64,000 nt of DNA. Source: Phytophthora colocasiae. Taxonomy: Eukaryota > Oomycota > Peronosporomycetes > Peronosporales > Peronosporaceae. Positions 1 through 9,910 of the stretch are shown piece after piece (the first letter of the stretch is position 1; each line of letters begins with the position of its first letter). The position numbers and the translations under genes are program-made. The stretch lies in NCBI GenBank assembly GCA_018806915.1, contig JAGKQI010000052.1, positions 1,860,001-1,924,000 on the forward strand, in the 5' to 3' direction. A model generated the notes under the pieces. The model saw nothing but the letters and a program-made list of their open reading frames with translations, ran no database searches and was not told where the DNA came from.

Positions 1-2
1 GT

Positions 3-1172
3 GCTGTCTACAGAGAATTCGCACCTAAAGATATCGCCCCTCCTGCTATTTCTTCTCCTCTTCCGTCCCGTGGTCATGTTCGTCCCAGTCCCCATCTTTC
101 GCGCCACTACGTTTCGCCTAGGACACGTCCTACTGAATCTACAGAGCGACGTTTATTCTACCAACACGACCTAGATCCTCACAAGATCCACGAGATCCAC
201 GTCCCAGCTGAAATCCCACAATACCGCGAGGAGATCTCCAGGAGGCTTTCAACTGCGAGCAGGTATCTTCGACCGACACCGCCCCAGCAGAAACGTCCAG
301 TGTTTTATGAAGAAGAAATGGAGATAAATGTCCAGAAACGACGTCGAGTGACGCCATCCCCAACGACAAGGCCTCGCCAACGGCTTTACGAGTCCGAGTA
401 CGGACTGACTGTACTGGAGACGTCCAAGCCGTTCATGCGGTCTCGATACTCTCCAGTGGAATATTCAGAAACTGGAAGTGAAGCTGAAAGTCGACGGCGC
501 TACGTCCGAGGCAGCTCTGGTGACTTTGAGAAGATCAACTCTCCAGCTGTCGGCTCTCGCAGGATCTTGAATCATGGAGAAGGAGAATTCAGAGCCACTG
601 CGGAGACCAAACCGTCAACGCCTATTAACGTCGAGGAGCACGAGACGACACCTATGGCCACTTTAGTTATGAAATCCAAGGAGTTCCTCAAGTCCAAGAA
701 CCTCGTGCGCAACCGCCACGACGAAATCGACTGGGTGGCGACGTTCCTCAAAGTTGGCTTCGACTCGTCCAGTATCTACGCACTCATGTGTCCATTACGC
801 AAAGGTCGCTGGAAGTCGGAGGAAGAGAACTATACGATGGGGTTGCTGCGGCTTATTGAGAACGGGACGATCCTCCTGCGCCACGGCCAGAGTATTCGAG
901 GATACATTGGCGAAAAGCTGCACAGCGATGACATGCGTGTGCTCAAGAAGCTCAGCAACTGCAAGATTTTCCACTTTGCAAAGCTCATCAACCCAAGGCT
1001 CGCAGAGGAAGAGAAGATCGATTTGGGTGTGGAAGGAGCTCGAGAGGAGCTGGAACAATTAGACCAGCTCAAGGGTGAATTCCTCCGCTCAGTGCAGCTT
1101 GAGGCTCTCGTGGCTGTGCGCAAATACCTCAGCGACAGCTCTCTGCGCGACATGCTCAACATCCGTGCGTGA
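3..1172 (+). CDS. Conserved stramenopile-type protein, 5'-partial
   Basis: The frame is open from the first bases of the window, so the true start lies outside; the visible part is about 389 codons ending in TGA at 1170-1172. The first half is basic and low in complexity (Ser, Pro, Arg-rich). The second half holds a block with the pattern GRWKSEEE, then a run of hydrophobics, GQSIRGYI, and DDMRVLKKL. This resembles a short domain that recurs in many uncharacterised oomycete and diatom proteins (pattern RW-x-EE ... G-x-x-LR ... DPMRI-x-KK); that family link is from memory and the function is unknown. A C-terminal segment rich in Glu, Leu and Lys could be helical. The next gene starts 85 bp downstream on the same strand. 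No signal peptide or membrane segment is visible in the part present. Confidence 0.7.
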   Translation, partial: AVYREFAPKDIAPPAISSPLPSRGHVRPSPHLSRHYVSPRTRPTESTERRLFYQHDLDPHKIHEIHVPAEIPQYREEISRRLSTASRYLRPTPPQQKRPVFYEEEMEINVQKRRRVTPSPTTRPRQRLYESEYGLTVLETSKPFMRSRYSPVEYSETGSEAESRRRYVRGSSGDFEKINSPAVGSRRILNHGEGEFRATAETKPSTPINVEEHETTPMATLVMKSKEFLKSKNLVRNRHDEIDWVATFLKVGFDSSSIYALMCPLRKGRWKSEEENYTMGLLRLIENGTILLRHGQSIRGYIGEKLHSDDMRVLKKLSNCKIFHFAKLINPRLAEEEKIDLGVEGAREELEQLDQLKGEFLRSVQLEALVAVRKYLSDSSLRDMLNIRA

Positions 1173-1257
1173 AAATGTAGTATCCTAAAGATGTTCTATA
1201 CGACGAAATACCAGATAATCAATGAATGAGAAGAAAGTTCTCTTTGGTCAGTAACAA

Positions 1258-4200
1258 ATGCCTTTGACTCCAGCACAACCGAGTCATTTGTCGGCTGTCC
1301 TGCCTGAAGTTCATGACCGTTGTGTACCGACTCCAGTCGTACAGTTAGTTAGCAACAATCCACCTCCCTGCTTCATCGCATCTGGTTATTCCTGGCTGCT
1401 CTCCAAATGCGTTTTGAAGGCATTCCCAAGCTCACTAACTTCATTCGAAGTCATGAAGACAGCGGAAGGTGTTAGCAAAAGTGACGACGTGGAGGCCTCA
1501 GCTCGTAAATGCACTTTCACGCTGCAGATTGACGCCGCAGTTGAGAGTGGAGTCTTCGAGGCACCAGGTTTCCGCTTCCGATTTCTGGATGGTTCCAGGA
1601 AACAAACGAGCACCATCGGATCTGGTCACGGGTGGACACCTGTGCACGACATCGACTCCCCTGAGGTTTCGTCGCCTTCACCACTGCATTTTCGCTTTGA
1701 ACAGAGCTTTCCGGACGTCGCCGTAACTGAATCCTTGGCGGCATCGCTTGATGACGATCCCATTTTGTCCTTCTTCCTCTTCGACCATCCAGGTCTCGCA
1801 GGTGCTGGGGCTACTCCTCGAGCACAGGGGAAAGAGACTAAGCCTTCAACAGCGAAAACGGCAGCAGTGACTACTCCAGTGCCAACTCCAGCGGTAGAAT
1901 TTACTCCAAAAGCCTTCGCAGGGCTGTACGAGATGGATGTCAGTAGTCTCTTGTCGGGGTCCCTCGTTGTGAAGGAAGTGTGGGCAGCAAAAGCAGACGA
2001 TAGCTCTTCCCAAAGTCTCTGTTTGATTCCATCAGCGTCAGGGCTGAGCTACCTCTCCATCCAGCTCACAGTAGATAAACCAGTCCTGTCAGGTGAGCTG
2101 TTGAAAAAGCTTAACCCACTCACAATCACCATCGGAACGGGACGACAACTTCCTGGAGCTGTAAGCCAAGGGATCGGAACAGCTTCACCACACTCACCTC
2201 TGCAAAAGTACTGTAAGCCAGCTTTTGCGTTGATTCACTTCTTTCCAGACCAGCTACAAGCCAAATCAACCTCCGCATGCCTTCAGTCTGTTCCTCGTCT
2301 TTTGTTAACTCCAGGACAGCGCCAGGTATGTCGTAAACTCCATCGTACAATACCACCAAACTGCTAACTCGACGGTGTGTGTGTGATCAGAGTGGTACAG
2401 TCCGATGGAATGCCAGCGTGACGATACTTTGCGGTCGTATCGACCCACTAAAACTCGTGGACGCAATCCGCTTCGCAGCGCTAACAGTGGAGATCCGTGA
2501 CCGAGACTTGAAGCAGGAGGGGACACTAGCACGGTATCAGTTGAAGTGGGAGAGCTTGTACACGACTGGAGTGGATCCCGGGGTTCAGCAAGATCCCGAC
2601 ATATCTTCAGGTGACTCAACTCACCCTGTAGCTCCTGTAAAACCCATGGAGCTATCGGCAGTGGATGATATTGCACGAAGTGATTGGAGACTGATGCTGG
2701 TAAACTCCAATCGACTCTTTCCGTACGGACTAGCCACATTCCGCCTCACAGAGCTACTCAACACGGCAAAGCAGAGCATGGGCGGGATGAAATCAGACAC
2801 CGACAGACCATACATGGCCCTGAAGCTCACAAATGACATAGTCGCTATGAAGCGACGTGCCAGTCCTCTTGGCACTGCTACTTTAAGTGAAGAAAGTGAG
2901 CTGCCAGCTACAATTGATTTGTCACCACTGGAGAAAGTCATTCGAGAGCCTGGTGCCTATGTTTCCACGGGTGCTTCATTAAGCATTTACGTCGTGCTGC
3001 AATCTCCGGTTGAAATTATTGATGCAAAACCACTGGAGGTTCTTAGCACAGCAGTTGGCAGTGAAAACCCTGCAGCAGTAGAACCATTTGACTTGAAATT
3101 CTCTAGAATGGTCGTGATCATCCCATACAAAGACAATGCCACCCTGGACGAAGTGGCCAAAGCCATGACGACTGTCAACTTGAAGGCTCTGCCTGGTGTC
3201 CCCATTAGGTCGTACCAACTGACGGAAGTAGAGAAAAAAGACTGTGAAAGCGGCGCATTGGACGTCATCACCGGAACTCAAATCATCGACAATCAGTTCC
3301 GCATGATCATCTTGGAAGGTCTGGCCCATAAAGGCATGAAGTTCTTGCATGAGCAACTGCAGCGCAAGTGCCCCAACGACCCACAAGGCTACCGAATGTT
3401 CTGCAACGACGAACTCCGCTTCACTCGACGCCTGTACACTGAATTCGAGATCGACTTGAAGCGGATTAAGCTCCGTTATCCACTCCCAGTGTTGATGACA
3501 ACGCCAGACATTTACATGCGAGCCAAGGTATCTGAAAACTGCCACCAGGCTCTGGCTCGACTAGCGGACATGCGGAAGGTCCAGCGTCTCATTGAAGTGA
3601 AGCATCTGGATCTCTTCCCCACCTCCCAAATGCTGCTCGAAGTTGAGAGTAAATACGGAGAAAGTATCACTCTGGAAGACATCCACGGCTCAAGCAATAA
3701 GTCCAGCAAGTCTTCTCAAATCGACGTGAATCACTCTGGAGTATCTGCACCCACCAAACTAGAAGAAGGAGAGAAAACACCCACTTGGCATCGTGCAGTT
3801 AGACTAAAAGCATCAACCGACTCCACAAATGCCAGCTATGAGCTCTCCCGTCGAAGTCGCGTTGAAAGGGACTTCGTCCTAGAACGCAAGAAACACGCCG
3901 ATCTCCTCCAGACCGAGTACCTTGAGAAGAAGCAGGTTGCTGAGATGCTTGAGGACAAATCGCAAGGTCCTGTTTATCTGTACAGCGGCCAAAGACTTCG
4001 AGTAAGTGCATGGGCGTTTATATATCAACTGGAAACCAAGAAGCATACTTACCACTTGTCTGTACTCTCGCTTAGAACCAGGATATCCAACAGGACAAGA
4101 TGCGTGATAGGTTATCGAAAGACCAGCACGCTACGTACACATACAGCAGTGATTTCCAGTCCCTTGCGCTCAGTATGATTAACCCGGACGCGTTACTGCA

Positions 4201-4999
4201 GATAGAGGAGCAGGAGAATCGCAAAAAGTGGACTTCCCAGCGAGGGTTCATCTACCCTGCGCCTCGACAATCAAGCGAATATTCAAAGCACCCCAACGCC
4301 CCGAGTGAAGCTCGACGTGAAGAACTAAGACAGCCATTTGTAGACAATATCAATCACCCAAAGCCTGTTTCAAGAGACTCTAGTGAGTTTGGTAGAAAGG
4401 GTCCGGAATTCTCCACTTTGCCCTCCAAGGACACGATATTTGGAGGAACCAACGGAGACGGCACAGTGAACCCCGACTACTTCCGGAGCGTCCATCTCTG
4501 TGGCGAAGGGCTTCGTCTTGAGATGGAGGACGCATTGAAGAAAGAGCAGGAAGACTGGGAACGCCGTCTCGTAGTCGACAAGAAGCAGCTCAAGTTTATC
4601 GCACACGGGAACATTTGCAGCCAGGCTAGAGAGAAACCATCTCAGCTGGATAAAATCTCGGATATTCTCAAAGGCTCAGCACGTTCCAAGCCTATTCGGA
4701 TCGTCAAGAACGCGACATTGCCGAGCGGGAAGCGCGTACCACTAGAGAAGGCACCAGTAACGATTCACAACCAGGAGGAATACGTTGGATGCGTTGCTGC
4801 CACGTTCGCGAGTACTCTTCGTCCTTCCGACAGCAACCAGTTTGTTGCTGTTAATGAGATGTCAGGCAAACCGAAGGACTTCTTCTTCCCTTCAGCGACG
4901 AAAGTCTTGACACCGCCAGTGAAGCAATTTGTCACTCGAAAGGAGGTTGTGCCAGTGCGTGAGACTGAAAAGAGAGGGCTCGTCTGGAGAAACGAGTGA
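1258..4999 (+). CDS. CFAP92/KIAA1257-like (DUF4550) cilia-associated protein, three exons
   Basis: Three exons join in frame: 1258-2325, 2391-4001 and 4076-4999, giving about 1200 residues. Both introns are phase 0 with GT...AG ends. The middle exon carries a conserved stretch (around IIDNQFRMIILEGLAHKG, then LRFTRRLYTEFEIDLKRIKL and PDIYMRAKV) that I associate with the DUF4550 region of CFAP92/KIAA1257. The last exon has a charged EDALKKEQEDWERRL tract. Such proteins are linked to motile cilia, which fits an organism with flagellate zoospores; this is inference from family memory. The start is uncertain: the ATG at 1453, just after an initiator-like TTCATTCGAAG, opens a better conserved-looking N-terminus and may be the real start. 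The gene ends 16 bp from the convergent gene at 5016. Confidence 0.6.
2326..2390 (+). other. Intron 1 of the CFAP92-like gene
   Basis: Donor GTATGT at 2326, branch-like GCTAAC at about 2363, acceptor CAG ending at 2390; 65 nt, phase 0. Removing it joins the two long open frames exactly. Confidence 0.8.
4002..4075 (+). other. Intron 2 of the CFAP92-like gene
   Basis: Donor GTAAGT at 4002 and acceptor TTAG ending at 4075; 74 nt, phase 0. It joins the second and third open frames without a break. Confidence 0.8.
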
Positions 5000-5015
5000 T
5001 AGCACAAAGTAATGT

Positions 5016-6650
5016 TCAACTATCAAGCTGACGTAAGGCTTCTTCCAGAAGTGAAATGCGCCCCAGTAACATTTGGACGACTTTGTCGTCTTCTTCTCCA
5101 GGGACTTGGCTGGATTCGGTTTCCTCGTCATCTGGGTCGGGTTGAGTGGGCTTTTGCGCCAAGTAATCAGCGGTCACGGTTGAATCTTGGTTCGCTTCCG
5201 TTTCATTGTCTTCACCGGGATCTCCAACAGTTCCTGGAACCTGCGCGTCGGGTGATACAGGAACTTCAAAGACTTTGTTATCATTTGAATCCTCTCCATC
5301 TCCAGTTGCGTGCTCTTGCTGATCATTTATGGGTCTGGTTGGTGAAAGGAGATCGCTTTCCCAAGAATGAACCACCAAGCTCACGAGGTTATCAAGCGTC
5401 TTCGCTGTTTCGCTAACCCTTTGGACAGAAGAAGAGGTGGAATCTTGGGAACGCACCGACTGATTGTAATCCGGTGATGTCATTGCCAAGTCCAGAGCGA
5501 AATTTGGTCTCGCCGGACTTCGTGGTGGTAGTTGTGGGGGAATAGGAACTTCAGGAAGCGCAGGTTGAAGATTTTTCTTTGGATTGTCGAGTGCAGTGTT
5601 GTTCTCGTATGCGGCCTTGAAGTCGGTAGTGGCAGGTCCTTCTTCATTGTTTTCATCTAAAACCGAATTATCCTTGAGTTCTCCACGTGGTTCCGACTTC
5701 TGTGTACCGTATGAACCTCCGAATGAAATACTGGATCGCAACCCCTGATCTGCAATATCACATATTGTATACAGTAACTCACTGCGTGAGCTTTGTGTTT
5801 CGCCTGCATCTGCTGATCGTTCACTTCGAGTAGTTTTCATCTCGTCAAAGTCAAGACTCTTTTCCTCCTCCCTTCCATTGGCCACCATATCCTTTGCATC
5901 AGCGCTACTAAGAGAAGCCGTTACGAACTGATCGTCACCGAATTCTCGTTCTATCGTTCTCCAACTCGATGGCGATGAGTAGCCAAAACTGTCTCGAGTG
6001 TCTTCTCTCTTGAACAATGGAGATAGCGGAGGCTTCGTCCGTAATTGCCTCCTGTCTGTATTAATACTCATCGGAGGCTCCATCGACTTGATCCTAGTCG
6101 GAGTAGAAGTATTCATCCCTGGTGTTGACCCCCAGTTGAGACGCCTGCGCACCCTCTCGATAACCTTTTCAGGGTCCTCCTCCATTTCGTCTTCCTCCAA
6201 ATCCACAGCTCCCCACTCCTCGGAACTCCATACTGGCGACTTTGCATCACTTAATTCGCTGTCCTTCCCGTCGTTAATTCTTTGCTCTACATCACTACTT
6301 GAAAGACCAAGACGCTGTCGCCACTTGTGCTCCACGCTCTCTTCATCTTCAACTAGAATTTTATCTTTGGATTCGTCGAACTCATCGTGTATGTCCTCCT
6401 CCTCTTCATCTGGAAAGGAAAAGGCACCGGATGCCCACGTGGATGGAGACGGAGGCGACGGACTGCGAGTGTATCGAGGAGATTTTGTCCACCAAAAGTC
6501 CCTCCGCTGGGCTGCTGCACGAACCTCACGCGGCTGTGGCTTCTCGTATCGGAAGCGAGCAATGTATTTACCGATGGTCGTCTCCTCCTGCGCTGGAGGA
6601 GGAGACAAAGGAGGTGGTGGCGGCGGCGCTGCCTTGTCCTCGGTGGTCAT
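5016..6650 (-). CDS. Proline/serine-rich acidic protein with PROSER3-like N-terminus
   Basis: This single-exon frame of 544 codons starts at ATG (6648-6650). After a proline run, residues about 25-55 read TIGKYIARFR ... REVRAA ... DFWW. That resembles the short conserved N-terminal motif of vertebrate PROSER3 (a centrosome/ciliogenesis-associated protein); the assignment rests on motif memory only. The rest is low-complexity, strongly acidic and Ser-rich, with a short predicted coiled coil at the C-terminus (VQMLLGRISLLEEALRQL). No membrane segments are seen. It converges on the CFAP92-like gene with a 16-bp gap. If both calls hold, two cilium-related genes lie tail to tail. A DNA transposon begins only 63 bp upstream of the start codon, so the promoter lies within or beyond that insertion. 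Confidence 0.65.
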   Translation of the reverse strand: MTTEDKAAPPPPPPLSPPPAQEETTIGKYIARFRYEKPQPREVRAAAQRRDFWWTKSPRYTRSPSPPSPSTWASGAFSFPDEEEEDIHDEFDESKDKILVEDEESVEHKWRQRLGLSSSDVEQRINDGKDSELSDAKSPVWSSEEWGAVDLEEDEMEEDPEKVIERVRRRLNWGSTPGMNTSTPTRIKSMEPPMSINTDRRQLRTKPPLSPLFKREDTRDSFGYSSPSSWRTIEREFGDDQFVTASLSSADAKDMVANGREEEKSLDFDEMKTTRSERSADAGETQSSRSELLYTICDIADQGLRSSISFGGSYGTQKSEPRGELKDNSVLDENNEEGPATTDFKAAYENNTALDNPKKNLQPALPEVPIPPQLPPRSPARPNFALDLAMTSPDYNQSVRSQDSTSSSVQRVSETAKTLDNLVSLVVHSWESDLLSPTRPINDQQEHATGDGEDSNDNKVFEVPVSPDAQVPGTVGDPGEDNETEANQDSTVTADYLAQKPTQPDPDDEETESSQVPGEEDDKVVQMLLGRISLLEEALRQLDS

Positions 6651-6769
6651 AGTCCTAACCTATAGATGTAGTTAAACTTATAACAAGTATTTCAACCGAT
6701 AAGTGGCTTAGTAACGGAAATTCCCGATTAATACCCCGGGCACTATTTAATAGTACCCTCCCAAAATCC

Positions 6770-6843
6770 AAAAGGTTACTCTGTATTGCCGAAAGGTTAC
6801 TCTGTATTGCCGAAGGTTACTCTGTATTGCCGAAAGGTTACTC
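6770..6843. repeat. Tandem repeat of about 21-22 bp, three copies plus a partial
   Basis: The unit AAAGGTTACTCTGTATTGCCG is repeated head to tail, with one-base length differences between copies, just inside the left end of the pogo-like element. Confidence 0.85.
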
Positions 6844-7225
6844 GTCGAGCAGGGCAGTATCATCAAGAGCATCGTGCAGCTCGTCCAGATTAAAGTTTCC
6901 TACGTTCTCAGGGTCCTCGTGATCTTCGTCAGCGGCTTCCCAGCTTGTACGGAATCGCTCACCGTAGACGTCGTGCTTTTCAATATGCCAGTCCAGGTAG
7001 CTGTCTGTAAAGCCAGCAGCAGCGACGGAGTTGATGACAGTAGTATCTTGCCATGCCTTTCTTACCCACTCACAAACTACAGCTACCGACGGCATACGCG
7101 GGTTGCCGAAGCGAGCGTGCTCGACCTTGTCGCTCTCCTTCTACGCAATGATCTCCACGTAGAGTAGGTTTTTGAACGTCTTGTAGATGCCAATATCATG
7201 GGAATTCTTGACGGCATTTTGCTGA
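6838..7225 (-). pseudogene. Pogo/Tigger-like transposase C-terminal remnant
   Basis: Read on the minus strand, the frame contains HDIGIYKTFKNLL, an in-frame TAG near 7142, then VVCEWVRKAW, GFTDSYLDWH and an acidic tail ending at 6838. This matches the layout after the DDE core of pogo/Tigger transposases (position of the 'LQPLDVGVFKPFK' segment, then a WV-x-x-AW helix). The catalytic core is absent. It is dead by truncation and by the stop. Confidence 0.6.
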
Positions 7226-7385
7226 ATGAGCGTTGCTGGTATAGGACAGACGCACACCTGTAGACAGTGCTAGTGAATTGCTGGCGCTGCAACAAAATAG
7301 CTGGTCACTTGTGTTGAAGGTTACGATCGGGTTACCCTCGGAGGGCACTATTCGGGTAGAGGGTATTAATCGGGAATTTCCGTTA

Positions 7386-8135
7386 GATCGCAAGCACGTT
7401 AGTTACGGTACTCCTACGTTGTAGACCACTTGATTTTTGTAAGTCGTGCATAGACACCTGCGGGTGTCTATAAATCTCAACAGGTTTTCCTATCGATGTC
7501 GTAACTTACGACTCGTAAGTTATACGCCATGCCATTGCTTGGCAGCTCCTCAATGTCGTACATGTAACTGACTCCGTCTTCAAAGACTCCGTCTTCAAAG
7601 ACACCTGACAAAACAACTAGTGTTGTTAATTACCGTGGTATTACCTCCTAATACATGTAACTACCACGTGGGAATTTGGCAGGTATTACTGAACGGTAAT
7701 AGGAGGTGTATTGTAAAATTTGCATTTGGGTCGCCAATTATCATGTGAACTTCAACGATGTCGTAAGCTAATATTCCTTGCCACACCACTACTACGTAGT
7801 ATTACACAAAAGGTAATCCTAATACTGGCGAAGTGGTATTCCCTTATTGATTTCATCCAATACTAGAAACAACACATGCCAAAAGTGCACTTCAATAAAT
7901 AAAAGCCACTCATCACTGATGGGCCATCAGCGATGAGTGGCTTTTATTTATTGAAGTGCACTTTTGGCCATCAGTGATGGCACACATCTTGAATAAAGTC
8001 AAGCACATTTTCTATTGTCACACCACTATGTCGTAATTTACGACATAGCGGATTAGCTATGGTGTAAGTTATGACGTTGGGAACCAGGGGCCCTTGTGCT
8101 AAACAGTTCAATGGAAACATTCGCCCTTGAACAGC
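7386..8135. other. Intergenic region without recognisable gene
   Basis: There is no convincing open frame here. It holds a small hairpin at about 7450-7470 (TAGACACC/GGTGTCTA), several GTCGTAA-type repeats near 7500, 7758 and 8030, and the long hairpin at 7878-7968. A 28-bp direct duplication at about 8100-8155 spans the end of the GIP-like frame. Probably old transposon debris. Confidence 0.5.
7878..7968. repeat. Near-perfect 91-bp palindrome (45-nt arms)
   Basis: Arms 7878-7922 and 7924-7968 are reverse complements with one mismatch and a single-base spacer. It could be a foldback/MITE core or fused terminal repeats. No target duplication was found. Confidence 0.9.
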
Positions 8136-8820
8136 TCAATGGAAGCATTCGCCCTTGATGATCGATTCAATCCAGTCACGACCAACCGGCAGACGCGAGT
8201 AGTAACTCGGGTACCCTGGCTTCCTGCAGTCGTCCCCCCAGCTGACCATCCCAACCAGAACATCGCCCTCGGGACGTTCAACGATCAGTGGCCCACCGTA
8301 GTCACCCGTGCAGGAATTTTGATTGCCAACGGGGCGTGAACACATCCTTGATTCGTCCACTGGCGTCACCTTGGCGCATTCTTCATTGCTCATCAACTGC
8401 ACGTCTGCGCGTTGAAGCTCATGTGCAATTTGGCCTTGACCGCCAGTGTTGTACCAGCCCAGTTTGGTAACAGTCTCGCCATCCTTGATGTCGGAGCTGT
8501 CGCCGAACGGGATCGGCTTGAAGGAGCTGGGTCTCTGCAGCTCGAGGACCACATAGTCGTACGCGTATTGGGCGCTTTCAGAGATGTTGGGGTGGCTCAG
8601 AATGGCCACAACCTTGATCTGCTCGCCGTCTTCGGTGCCGTTGTTGTAGTGGGAGCCGATCGAAGCATATCGGATGTTGCCACCAACAGAGGCTCCTCCT
8701 GTCAGCACATGCGTCGGGGAGGTGAGGATTCCAGCGGCAAAGTTGTTTTTCGTAGCGTTGACCCGCAGACTAACAGTGTACGTCTTGGTCCCCTTCGGGA
8801 CCGTACTGTTGCTGGAGACG
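8136..8820 (-). pseudogene. GIP-like trypsin-fold gene, 3' part, disrupted by retroelement A
   Basis: Read on the minus strand from 8820, the frame is intact to the stop at 8136 and encodes the mature trypsin-fold domain. The motif expected to be LTAAHC reads LTGGAS, so the catalytic His is gone. The Asp region (YAYDYVVLEL) is kept, and GDSGGP reads GDYGGP, so the nucleophile Ser is Tyr. This loss is the hallmark of Phytophthora glucanase inhibitor proteins, which keep a serine-protease fold but do not cleave and instead bind host endoglucanases; the link is by family knowledge. The frame meets element A exactly at 8821. The missing start with signal peptide is at 19853-19976 beyond A. The stop lies inside a 28-bp direct duplication. 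Confidence 0.85.
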
Positions 8821-9103
8821 TGTGGGGTATTGTATCAGACGACCTGGCGCTGCTGTCGCCGACGGCGACGACGTGCAGACAGAGACCTACCGACATCTAC
8901 ATGTACACCTGAAGACCGCGTCAACATCGGGCTGCATATACAATGTGTGCCGCGTCAACAGCGACCTTCATCAACAAGCACCAATGGTTGGTGCTGGGGA
9001 GCTGGAGCGTACTGAGGCAAGTAGAACTAGGAGGTAAGCTCGGGGAACTGCTTGCTTTAATAAACTCACTTCGCAACTTACTTTGAAGCGCGCAAACGTC
9101 ATA
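8821..9103 (+). repeat. 5' LTR of element A
   Basis: Starts TGTGGGGTATTG and ends GTCATA. It matches 19570-19852 at a constant offset, with one substitution seen (C at about 8850 against T in the right copy). Confidence 0.93.
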
Positions 9104-9115
9104 AAGAATTCTTTG
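9103..9115 (+). other. Putative primer binding region of element A
   Basis: AAGAATTCTTT directly follows the 5' LTR. The same 11 bases directly follow the 5' LTR of element B. It lacks the TGG expected for pairing to a tRNA 3' CCA end. Confidence 0.5.
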
Positions 9116-9136
9116 ACGACAAGAACAAGCATCGCA

Positions 9137-9910
9137 ATGCCGGGCATGGTGGATTACGAGTACGACGCAGAAGGTGACGTCAAGATGACCGTACCCCAGC
9201 CAATTTTCGAGGTGGTTACTACACCTGAGCTTGCGGTGTGGAGTCAAGCTGCGATCACTGCGTTCATCCGAGAACGTAGGCGGTATGAGACCAAGATCGC
9301 TGAGAGATGCTCAACCACGGGCGAAGTCCCAGAAACCGTGGCAAGAAGTATCCGGACGTCATTGAAACCCCGGGTGCTCGAGCATGTAGCTCACTATATT
9401 CTGAAGAGAGAATTGGAGAGTGTTACCGACGCTATGCTTCTGGCGGAGATGAAGCGTAAGGTTGGTGGAATGGTGAATGACCGAGTTCCTGATGTAGCTC
9501 GGCTCTTCACAGAATTGAAGATGGACTTGGAGGAGGTTGATGTTGAGGCGAGAATCGTCAAATACTTCATGAATTTTGACTGTTTGGTTGAAGACAATGG
9601 CTTGACAGGCATGTTGGGCCGGGGACCGGCCGTTGGTGAGGCTGGCCGACAGCGAATGAAGATGAGGTGCAAGCTGCTGCTGAAACACGTGACCCCCGAG
9701 ATCCTGAAGGTTGATTTGACTCGGATGGTGGTCTTGACACATCGGCAAGCGAAGACCGATGATCTCGTCCTTCACGACTTGATGATTGAGAGAGCAACTC
9801 GCCAACAGCAGTACTATTTGATACAAAGTGAAATGAAGCAGAACACATCTCTGCGTTCAAAAGAAGAAGGTAATGCAGTGAATAAGTTGCATAACCGACC
9901 TTCTAAGTAG
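9137..9910 (+). CDS. Element A gag, stopped by TAG before the zinc knuckle
   Basis: Starts at ATG 9137 and runs to TAG at 9908-9910 (257 residues). It is a helical, charged gag-like protein with no close named match from memory. After the TAG the same frame stays open into a CX2CX4HX4C zinc knuckle (CLVCKGPHWVRDC, from about 9983) and on into pol. So either the TAG is a nonsense mutation, or it is read through to make Gag-Pol as in some gammaretroviruses. The context TAG CTT is not a classic readthrough signal. Host-type splicing around it is not suggested. Confidence 0.75.
   Translation: MPGMVDYEYDAEGDVKMTVPQPIFEVVTTPELAVWSQAAITAFIRERRRYETKIAERCSTTGEVPETVARSIRTSLKPRVLEHVAHYILKRELESVTDAMLLAEMKRKVGGMVNDRVPDVARLFTELKMDLEEVDVEARIVKYFMNFDCLVEDNGLTGMLGRGPAVGEAGRQRMKMRCKLLLKHVTPEILKVDLTRMVVLTHRQAKTDDLVLHDLMIERATRQQQYYLIQSEMKQNTSLRSKEEGNAVNKLHNRPSK

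Larger units (their letters stand above)
6714..7383. mobile_element. Internally deleted pogo/Tc1-mariner-type DNA transposon
   Basis: The ends are inverted repeats of about 23 bp beginning ACGGAAATTCCCGATTAATA on both strands, flanked by TA on each side (6712-6713 and 7384-7385), the target duplication typical of Tc1/mariner/pogo elements. The 670-bp body holds the 3' end of a pogo/Tigger-type transposase on the minus strand, so it looks like a deletion derivative of a longer element. It lies 63 bp upstream of the PROSER3-like start codon. Confidence 0.8.

Noticed and set aside
2161..2248. Additional intron in the CFAP92-like gene (GTAAGC ... CCAG)
   Set aside because: Removing it leads to a stop shortly after, while the unspliced frame continues smoothly into the next exon.
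5998..6675. 225-codon plus-strand frame rich in Ser and Cys
   Set aside because: It is the mirror of the PROSER3-like coding sequence and has no protein-like pattern.
8412..9037. Plus-strand frames across the GIP-like gene and A LTR
   Set aside because: They are antisense shadows of the protease-fold frame running into LTR sequence; the second copy at 19207-19786 only reflects the LTR repeat.
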